Below are positions 7,520-12,335 of a DNA stretch of 12,335 nucleotides, piece by piece. The translations under genes were made by a program, and so were the position numbers. Within the stretch, counting starts at the first letter, position 1; each line of letters opens with the position of its first letter. Origin of the DNA: an uncultured Campylobacter sp. (GTDB lineage: Bacteria; Campylobacterota; Campylobacteria; Campylobacterales; Campylobacteraceae); contig NZ_CALEDC010000184.1 in NCBI RefSeq assembly GCF_937949835.1, positions 1-12,335 of the forward strand, in the 5' to 3' direction. The notes below the pieces were generated by a model. That model did not search any database. It saw nothing but the letters and a program-made list of their open reading frames with translations, and was not told where the DNA came from.

Positions 7520-8860
7520 ATGAAACTTTTCGGAACGGACGGCGTACGCGGCAAGGCAGGGGAATTTCTGACCGCCGAGCTTGCGATGCGCGTAGCGATG
7601 GCGGCGGGGATTTACTTTAGGAAAAATTCCGTTACGAATATGATTTTAGTCGGCAAAGATACCCGCAGAAGCGGCTATATGATAGAAACAGCGATCGTTA
7701 CGGGCCTTACCTCGGTAGGCTATAACGTCCGCCAGATCGGACCGATGCCTACTCCCGCAATCGCATTTCTCACCGAGGATATGCGCTGCGACGCAGGCAT
7801 CATGATAAGCGCGAGCCACAATCCATACTACGACAACGGTATTAAATTTTTCAACAGCGAAGGCTTTAAACTCGACGAAAAAGAGGAAGCGCAGATCGAA
7901 AAAATTTATTTCAGCGACGAGCTCATCTCTGAGGCGCGCACCAAAATGATGCAAATAGGCGCTGCAAAGCGCGTGGACGACGTCATCGGCAGATACATCG
8001 TGCATATTAAAAATTCCTTCCCGAAGCAAAAGACGCTGCACGGGCTTCGCGTCGTGCTTGATTGCGCAAACGGAGCAAGCTACAGGGTCGCGCCTACCGT
8101 ATTTAATGAGCTGGGGGCCGAAACGATCGTCATCGGCGACGAGCCTAACGGCAAAAATATTAATGATGCTTGCGGCGCGCTAAGCCCGCAAAATTTAGCC
8201 TCGGAGGTCAAAAGATTACGCGCCGATGTCGGCTTTGCCTTCGACGGGGATGCCGATAGGCTCGTAGTCGTGGACGAAAACGGCGAGATCATCCACGGCG
8301 ACGCGCTACTTGGAATTTTAGCAGTCTATTTGAAAGGAAAAAATCGCTTAGCAGGCAATAAAATGGTAGCCACAGTGATGAGTAATTCTGCGCTGGAGGA
8401 TTTTTTAGCTAAACACGACATCGCGCTTCATCGCTGCAATGTAGGCGATAAATTTGTACTTGAGACGATGCACGAACTAGGCGCAAATTTTGGCGGCGAG
8501 CAGAGCGGGCACGTGATCTTTGGCGATTACGCCAAAACGGGCGACGGCATCGCAAGCGCGCTGCAATTCGCCGCCTGCATGCTGGATATGAAAAAGAAGG
8601 CAAGCGAATTTTCGGGGATGATTAAGCCCTATCCGCAAATTTTAAAGAATTTAAAAATTTCGGATAAAAAGCCGCTTGAAAAATTAAAAGGGCTAAAGGA
8701 GCTTGAAGCAAGCCTCAAAGCGGACAAGATCCGCTCGCTCTTTCGCTACTCCGGCACCGAAAACGTTATCCGCCTCTTAATCGAGGGCAAAAACGAAAAA
8801 CTGCTTCAAAAGCGAATGGACGAGGTCGAGAAATTTTTTACCAAAGCCCTAAATGAGTAG
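7520..8860 (+). CDS. glmM: Phosphoglucosamine mutase
   Basis: Converts glucosamine-6-phosphate to glucosamine-1-phosphate in the cytoplasm, leading to UDP-GlcNAc for peptidoglycan and lipooligosaccharide. 446 aa, the normal length. All four active-site loops are present: ISASHNP with phospho-acceptor Ser99, the metal-binding DGDADR (242-247), the sugar-binding GEQSGH (326-331) and the phosphate-binding RYSGTEN (409-415). The N-terminus [11 protein letters not shown] is typical. ATG at 7520 is chosen over an in-frame TTG six bases earlier: AAGGA (7508-7512) is seven bases upstream of it. First gene of the rightward cluster. The last bases (AAATGAGTAG) overlap the ATG of a short ORF leading towards lspA. 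Confidence 0.97.
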   Translation: MKLFGTDGVRGKAGEFLTAELAMRVAMAAGIYFRKNSVTNMILVGKDTRRSGYMIETAIVTGLTSVGYNVRQIGPMPTPAIAFLTEDMRCDAGIMISASHNPYYDNGIKFFNSEGFKLDEKEEAQIEKIYFSDELISEARTKMMQIGAAKRVDDVIGRYIVHIKNSFPKQKTLHGLRVVLDCANGASYRVAPTVFNELGAETIVIGDEPNGKNINDACGALSPQNLASEVKRLRADVGFAFDGDADRLVVVDENGEIIHGDALLGILAVYLKGKNRLAGNKMVATVMSNSALEDFLAKHDIALHRCNVGDKFVLETMHELGANFGGEQSGHVIFGDYAKTGDGIASALQFAACMLDMKKKASEFSGMIKPYPQILKNLKISDKKPLEKLKGLKELEASLKADKIRSLFRYSGTENVIRLLIEGKNEKLLQKRMDEVEKFFTKALNE

Positions 8861-8966
8861 CGTTGCGGTGAAATTTTACGGCGCGACAAGCTCATGGCTC
8901 GGTACAAAAGGCGCGGACAAAAAATGCAGGCTTTACATATTTAAATTTGGATTGCAAGATGGCTAA
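8853..8966 (+). CDS. Possible 37-codon ORF bridging glmM and lspA
   Basis: An ATG at 8853 inside the last codons of glmM opens a frame of 37 codons ([17 protein letters not shown] to FKFGLQDG) that ends at TAA 8964-8966, eight bases into lspA as annotated here. It thus overlaps both neighbours. The peptide resembles nothing I know and there is no clear ribosome site, only the overlap with the glmM stop. It may be a coupling ORF that carries ribosomes to lspA, which also lacks a strong ribosome site, or chance. Confidence 0.25.
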   Translation: MSSVAVKFYGATSSWLGTKGADKKCRLYIFKFGLQDG

Positions 8967-9420
8967 AACCTGTATTAAATTTATCTTGCTTTTCGCGGTG
9001 ATCTTTGCGATCGATCAAACGATCAAACTTCTGTTTTTAAACGGCTTTTCGTGGCAAGGGGAGTTTTTTTCGCTAGAGCTTACGCTTAACCGCGGCGTTG
9101 CGTTTTCGATGTTTGCGTTTTTGGGCGAAAATTTAAAATTTATCCAGATTGCGCTGATCTCAGCGCTTGCAGCGTATGTATTTTGTCATAAAAAGCTCTT
9201 TTGCGAGCACTGGATGCCGTTTGCGCTGATGCTTGCTGGAGGCTGCTCGAACCTGCTCGATCGCTTCATTCGCGGCGGCGTCGTGGATTACGTCGCGTGG
9301 CATAAATGGTTTGAGTTTGCAGTGTTTAATTTCGCCGACGTGATGATAGATCTAGCCGTCGTGATTTTTATTTTTCAGGGCTTACGCACCGCAAAAAAGG
9401 AGAAAAATGAAGAGAAATAA
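8959..9420 (+). CDS. lspA: Lipoprotein signal peptidase (signal peptidase II)
   Basis: Inner-membrane aspartyl protease that removes the signal peptide of diacylated prolipoproteins. 153 aa from the ATG at 8959 (MAKTCIKF). An alternative TTG at 8947 adds four residues; neither start has a good ribosome site. Four membrane helices are visible. Conserved blocks: DQTIK (Asp19), LNRGVAFSMF (Asn44), GGCSNLLDR with catalytic Asp101, GVVDYV, and FNFADVMIDL with catalytic Asp127. Both catalytic aspartates and Asn98 and Asn124 are present, so the enzyme should be active. The end overlaps the next gene by 14 bases, and that gene's AAGGAG lies inside lspA, implying coupled translation. Confidence 0.95.
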   Translation: MAKTCIKFILLFAVIFAIDQTIKLLFLNGFSWQGEFFSLELTLNRGVAFSMFAFLGENLKFIQIALISALAAYVFCHKKLFCEHWMPFALMLAGGCSNLLDRFIRGGVVDYVAWHKWFEFAVFNFADVMIDLAVVIFIFQGLRTAKKEKNEEK

Positions 9421-9604
9421 TTACATCGCTTACGCGCTTTGGTTTTTAGGTGCGTTTTCGTGGATCGCAGCTATGCCGATCGGCGGCGGACTGCATAGAA
9501 TTTATTGCGGCAAATTTATCAGCGGATTTGCTCAAATCGCGCTATTTTGGCTAGGGAGCTTTACACTATGGTTTTTGGTGGGCTTTTTGTTTTGGGCGAT
9601 TTAG
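9407..9604 (+). CDS. TM2-domain membrane protein, N-terminal part up to an in-frame TAG
   Basis: 65 codons beginning MKRNNYIAYALWFLG, with AAGGAG (9397-9402) four bases before the ATG. It carries the first part of a TM2 domain: helix about 7-24, the loop GGGLHRIYCGK (GxHRxYxGK is the TM2 hallmark), and a second helix about 40-65. The frame stops at TAG 9602-9604 in the middle of the domain, yet the same frame continues afterwards with the missing part (next entry). As it stands the product lacks the conserved GIWxLLD end of the domain and the cytoplasmic tail. The family's role is unclear. The gene lies between lspA and hemJ in the same apparent operon. Confidence 0.7.
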   Translation: MKRNNYIAYALWFLGAFSWIAAMPIGGGLHRIYCGKFISGFAQIALFWLGSFTLWFLVGFLFWAI

Positions 9605-9799
9605 GGAATTTGGATTTTGCTAGACATATTTTTCGTAGGAATTTGGGTGGAAGATTTAAATGCTTTTGCAAGTGAGACGGAGGAGGACGACTACGAAGGA
9701 CGTCTAAAAAAAGTCGATGCGCTCTTTGAGCTGTATCAAAAAGGCGCGATTTCTAAAGAAGAATTCGAGACGCGAAAAGAAATTTTAATGAGAGATTAA
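9605..9799 (+). pseudogene. C-terminal part of the TM2 gene, after the in-frame TAG (SHOCT-like tail)
   Basis: Directly after TAG, in the same frame and with no missing base, come GIWILLDIFFVGIW (the expected end of a TM2 domain, with its aspartate) and an acidic linker SETEEDDYE. Then follows VDALFELYQKGAISKEEFETRKEILMRD, which resembles the SHOCT motif often at the ends of small membrane proteins. The rejoined gene 9407-9799 has 130 codons including the TAG, a normal size. Without readthrough this part could only be made from an internal start such as TTG 9617, which has only a poor AGGGA-like site. Explanations are a nonsense mutation, a sequencing error or UAG readthrough; a single base change (for example to TTG or TGG) would restore it. 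Confidence 0.65.
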
Positions 9800-9808
9800 G
9801 GAGAAAAA

Positions 9809-10249
9809 ATGAGTTACTATTGGTTTAAATTTGTCCATTTTGCGGGCTTTATTTCATGGATGGCGATGCTGTTTTACATGCCGCGTCTGTATGTTTATCA
9901 CGCTGAAAATTTAGACAAGCCGGATTTCGTAAAGGTCGTTAAAAAGATGGAGCGGATGCTCTATCACGCGATCGGCTGGATAGCGATGGCAGTGACGGTT
10001 TTTAGCGGCGTGATGCTTATCGTTTTAAATCCGGGGCTTATGAAAATGGGATATTTTCATATAAAATTACTAGCCGGGGTTTTGCTAATCTGTTATCATT
10101 TGTGGCTGTATTATTATATGTATAAATTTGAAAAAAACGAGTGTCACAGGAGCGGAAAATACTTCCGTGCGATCAACGAAGGCCCTACGATCATAATGTT
10201 TATAATACTTTATGCAATGCTAATAATGCCGAATTTACCGAGCAACTAG
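9809..10249 (+). CDS. hemJ: Protoporphyrinogen IX oxidase, HemJ type
   Basis: Membrane enzyme (146 aa, four predicted helices) that oxidises protoporphyrinogen IX to protoporphyrin IX, the penultimate step of haem synthesis, in bacteria lacking HemG or HemY. Family features: WFKFVHFAGFISWMAMLFYMPRL at the N-terminus with conserved His10 and Arg26, VYH just after, MERMLYHAIGWIAM, FHIKLLAGVLL in the third helix, and the conserved FRAINEGPT before the last helix. The start ATG has AAGGAG (9798-9803) five bases upstream, and this ribosome site overlaps the stop of the TM2 gene, so the two are closely linked. As I recall, the C. jejuni orthologue also follows lspA. Confidence 0.9.
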   Translation: MSYYWFKFVHFAGFISWMAMLFYMPRLYVYHAENLDKPDFVKVVKKMERMLYHAIGWIAMAVTVFSGVMLIVLNPGLMKMGYFHIKLLAGVLLICYHLWLYYYMYKFEKNECHRSGKYFRAINEGPTIIMFIILYAMLIMPNLPSN

Positions 10250-10282
10250 CCCGTTTTGATAAAAATTTAATTAAAATTTGCA

Positions 10283-10288
10283 TAAAAT
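10283..10288 (+). promoter_or_regulatory. Possible -10 box before nhaA
   Basis: TAAAAT lies in an A/T-rich 64-base gap between hemJ and nhaA and would start a transcript about 20 bases before the GTG. Such boxes are common by chance in this A/T-rich DNA, so the call is weak. Confidence 0.3.
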
Positions 10289-10313
10289 TAAGGCAAAATT
10301 TTAAAGGAAACAT

Positions 10314-11477
10314 GTGCAACATATCATTAAGAAAATTTTATCAAGCGAAAGTAGCGCCGGCGTTATATTACTTCTATCCGCGGTTTTTGCGATCGTAGCT
10401 CAAAATGTAGAATTTTTATCGAAATATTACGAAGCGTTTTTGCATTTGAGATTTACCATAGGCGTGGGTTCTGCAAAGCTCGACGAATCGATGCATTTTT
10501 TGGTAAACGACGTGCTTATGGCAATATTTTTCTTTGCCATCGGACTTGAGCTCAAGCGCGAAAAGATCGAAGGGCAGTTGCGCCATTTCTCTCAAATTTT
10601 ACTTCCTAGCTTCGCGGCTCTGGGCGGAGTAATGATGCCTGCGATCATATTTTCGATCATCAACTGGGGCGATGCCGTCGCGATGAAGGGCTGGGCGATC
10701 CCTACGGCGACAGATATAGCCTTTGCCGTGGGCGTGATGGCACTTTTAGGCAAAAAAATCCCAGCTAGCCTTAAAATTTTCGTTTTGACGCTTGCGATAA
10801 TGGACGATCTGTGTGCAATTTTAATCATCGCTTTGTTTTATTCCTCTACCATAAACGCAATCTATCTAGGCGGCGCAGCTGCCTGTGTCGCAATAATGCT
10901 AGCGATGAGCAGACTTGGTGTCGATAAAAAGCTTCCGTTTATCATCGTGGCCGTGGTGCTGTGGGTGATGGTACTAAACTCCGGTATCCACGCGACCATC
11001 GCAGGAGTGCTTGCGGGTTTTTGTATCCCGCTTAAGACCCGCTCGGGCTCTATGCTAAAGGATATGGAGCACGGACTAGCCTACCCCGTAAATTTCTTCA
11101 TCCTGCCAATCTTTGCCTTTACAAACGCAGGCGTTTCGCTAGCGGGTATCAGTCCTAGCTTCCTTTTCGGTCCGGTGCCGATGGGTATAATGCTAGGGCT
11201 ATTTTTCGGTAAACAGATCGGAATTTTTGCCTTCAGCTGGATCTTAATCAAAGCCAAAATCGCCTACATGCCCGAAAACGCAGGCTGGCCGCAGCTTTAC
11301 GCAGTAGCAATTATCTGTGGTATCGGCTTTACGATGGCACTTTTTGTCGATGGCCTCGCATATGGCGGCAGCGATATGTATCATTACACAGACAAGCTCG
11401 CGGTATTTTTAGGCTCGATAATTTCTGGAGTAGTGGGATTTTTCGTCGCAAAAGCAGTCGCGGTAAAACAAAGCTAA
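10314..11477 (+). CDS. nhaA: Na+/H+ antiporter NhaA
   Basis: Inner-membrane antiporter that exchanges cytoplasmic Na+ (or Li+) for protons, for salt and pH homeostasis. 387 aa, normal length, about 12 helices. The ion-binding residues are present: PTATDIAFAVG with Asp134, IMDDLCAI with Asp164-Asp165 (E. coli Asp163-Asp164), and Lys300 in FFGKQIGIF. The E. coli pH-sensing His225 corresponds to His226 in LNSGIHATIAGV. The GTG at 10314 is the start, with AAGGA (10304-10308) five bases upstream. An ATG at 10312 overlaps it in another frame and should not be used. It follows hemJ by 64 bases and is the last rightward gene, ended by the hairpin at 11537. Confidence 0.96.
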   Translation: MQHIIKKILSSESSAGVILLLSAVFAIVAQNVEFLSKYYEAFLHLRFTIGVGSAKLDESMHFLVNDVLMAIFFFAIGLELKREKIEGQLRHFSQILLPSFAALGGVMMPAIIFSIINWGDAVAMKGWAIPTATDIAFAVGVMALLGKKIPASLKIFVLTLAIMDDLCAILIIALFYSSTINAIYLGGAAACVAIMLAMSRLGVDKKLPFIIVAVVLWVMVLNSGIHATIAGVLAGFCIPLKTRSGSMLKDMEHGLAYPVNFFILPIFAFTNAGVSLAGISPSFLFGPVPMGIMLGLFFGKQIGIFAFSWILIKAKIAYMPENAGWPQLYAVAIICGIGFTMALFVDGLAYGGSDMYHYTDKLAVFLGSIISGVVGFFVAKAVAVKQS

Positions 11478-11536
11478 AATCCGTAAAGGGTTAGAGTCTT
11501 AAAATTCTACGAGTAACACAAAATTTGAAAATTCTA

Positions 11537-11568
11537 CCGCTCAAAAAATTTCAAAATTTTAAGAGCGG
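11537..11568. terminator. Probable bidirectional terminator between nhaA and the cysteine hydrolase gene
   Basis: CCGCTC (11537-11542) pairs with GAGCGG (11563-11568). An inner stem AAAATT/AATTTT closes a TCAA loop, with one A/A internal mismatch step. A/T-rich tracts flank both sides, as expected for a terminator shared by the two convergent genes. The word AAAATTCTA occurs three times in this gap (11501, 11528, 11609). Confidence 0.55.
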
Positions 11569-11634
11569 CTCTAAATTTTAAAAATTTATACGCTACAAAA
11601 TTTTGCTTAAAATTCTATTTGAATCAAGCGCAGC

Positions 11635-12162
11635 TTAAATCACCAAAATCCCCGCATTTTGCATTAAGCTTAGCGTGCATTCGTCATAGTAGCCGCGCTC
11701 ATGGTTCGGCGCATCGTATGTAGCTACCGCACCTCGCGGAACGATGACGTCCTTATCCTCTCCCGTTTCGTTGAGATAGGTGCGCAGGCTAAGCGCAAAC
11801 TGCATCACGCAGATGTCGGTGCAACAGCCCGTAATCACAAAGCGATCGAAGCCGCCCAGAATTTTCTTATCCAAATTATGAAAGCCATTCGTGCTACGCT
11901 TAAAAGTGACGTTTTGCTCGCTTACGTAGGGCGCAAGTTCCTCGATCACCTCCGCTTCGGGCGAGCCAACTAGACAGTGGATCGGGTAGCGCTTCATCTC
12001 CAAATCCCGCTCGGCGTGAGCGTCGCAGATGAAATGCACGTTTTTCGCCGCCTCAATCTGCCTAATCACCGCAGGAGCGATCTTTGCTATGCTAGGATCG
12101 GCCATCGCGCCGAATTTTACGAAGCCGTTTAGCATATCGATCACAAATACCAAAGTTTTCAT
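11635..12162 (-). CDS. Cysteine hydrolase, nicotinamidase/isochorismatase superfamily
   Basis: 175 aa. The fold hydrolyses amides such as nicotinamide, or the vinyl ether of isochorismate. Numbered from the ATG at 12162, the catalytic triad is present: Asp9 in VFVIDMLNGF, Lys88 in TFKRSTNGF and Cys118 in TGCCTDICVM. The block CDAHAERDLE...PIHCLVGSPEAEVI (Asp47, His49, His62) matches the metal site and P-HC-G-xxE signature of nicotinamidases, so a nicotinamidase-like amidase is likelier than an isochorismatase; the exact substrate is open, hence no symbol. ATG 12162 is preferred over TTG 12165 because AAGGAG lies five bases upstream of it. It overlaps the preceding nitrilase-family gene by one base (TGATG), implying coupled translation. 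If it is a nicotinamidase, it would make nicotinate for NAD salvage. Confidence 0.88.
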   Translation of the reverse strand: MKTLVFVIDMLNGFVKFGAMADPSIAKIAPAVIRQIEAAKNVHFICDAHAERDLEMKRYPIHCLVGSPEAEVIEELAPYVSEQNVTFKRSTNGFHNLDKKILGGFDRFVITGCCTDICVMQFALSLRTYLNETGEDKDVIVPRGAVATYDAPNHERGYYDECTLSLMQNAGILVI

Positions 12163-12335
12163 CAAAACTCCTTATAAATTTCAGGTTTCATATCTTTTAA
12201 AAGATCCATTTTAGCGCGAAATTTTAAAATTTCATCTAAATCCGCTCGAGCAATCTTTACGGCCTCTTTTTTGCCTAAGCGCGCGACGATCTCGCCGTAG
12301 GGATTTATCAGCATGGAATTTCCGCCGAAACTCTC
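12162..12335 (-). CDS. Nitrilase-superfamily carbon-nitrogen hydrolase, C-terminal end only
   Basis: The frame is open from the right edge of the window and gives 57 codons before TGA (12164-12162). It begins ESFGGNSMLINPYGEIVARL and goes on with KKEAVKIARADLDEILKFR and MDLLKDMKPEIYKEF. The pattern G-x-SMLINPYGEIVAxLG, then E-xxxxxxADLDEI, then FRxKMDLLKD, then P-x-x-Y is typical of the C-terminal end of nitrilase-fold amidases (N-carbamoyl or omega-amidase-like). The catalytic Glu-Lys-Cys residues lie outside the window, so activity and substrate cannot be judged. It is upstream of, and overlaps, the cysteine hydrolase gene. Confidence 0.85.
   Translation of the reverse strand, partial: ESFGGNSMLINPYGEIVARLGKKEAVKIARADLDEILKFRAKMDLLKDMKPEIYKEF

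Noticed and set aside
10141..10398. 85-codon plus-strand frame overlapping the end of hemJ and the start of nhaA, with a tempting ATG at 10312
   Set aside because: It covers conserved hemJ and nhaA sequence in another frame. The GTG at 10314 gives the real NhaA N-terminus with correct spacing from AAGGA.
12029..12214. 61-codon plus-strand frame at the right end
   Set aside because: Antisense to the cysteine hydrolase N-terminus and the nitrilase C-terminus, both of which have clear family motifs.
1..12335. CRISPR arrays, tRNA or rRNA genes, insertion-sequence ends, prophage or toxin-antitoxin genes
   Set aside because: No regularly spaced repeats, cloverleaf-like segments, transposase motifs or terminal inverted repeats were seen on reading either strand; a covariance-model tRNA scan was not possible.

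Overview
The window looks like chromosomal DNA of an epsilonproteobacterium, most likely a Campylobacter of the G+C-richer oral group (C. gracilis, C. showae, C. rectus or C. curvus; the species is a guess). The grounds are the pervasive AAATTT/AAAATTTT words in and between genes, TTG and GTG starts, AAGGA(G) ribosome sites, and the order prfA-rpsT diverging from glmM-lspA-(TM2)-hemJ. From memory, C. jejuni also keeps glmM, lspA and hemJ adjacent.

Left part (1-5990, all + strand). The 3' end of a TonB-dependent siderophore receptor enters from the left edge. After a 570-base spacer with a strong hairpin comes a fused permease/ATPase ABC transporter of the YddA/SbmA-BacA type, which carries a long extra loop. 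An unusual G+C-rich stretch of about 860 bases without a convincing gene follows, then a small membrane protein with a two-histidine motif. Receptor and transporter could both handle iron chelates or peptides, but the spacing argues against one tight operon.

Central housekeeping part (6003-11477). prfA (release factor 1) and rpsT (ribosomal protein S20) form a leftward pair. Across a short divergent promoter region, a rightward cluster runs glmM (amino-sugar precursor for peptidoglycan and LPS), a possible 37-codon coupling ORF, lspA (lipoprotein signal peptidase), a TM2-domain gene broken by an in-frame TAG, hemJ (haem synthesis) and nhaA (Na+/H+ antiporter). Close spacing and ribosome sites inside or beside the preceding stop codons suggest cotranscription up to hemJ, while nhaA may also have its own promoter.

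Right part (11478-12335, - strand). A hairpin in A/T-rich sequence separates nhaA from a convergent pair of amide hydrolases: the C-terminus of a nitrilase-superfamily enzyme (cut by the right edge) and a nicotinamidase/isochorismatase-like cysteine hydrolase, overlapping as TGATG and therefore probably translationally coupled.

I see no CRISPR array, rRNA, tRNA, insertion sequence or prophage gene. No clearly new multi-gene system is evident. The best leads are the TAG inside the TM2 gene, the transporter insertion, the gene-free G+C-rich block, and the micro-ORF bridging glmM and lspA.
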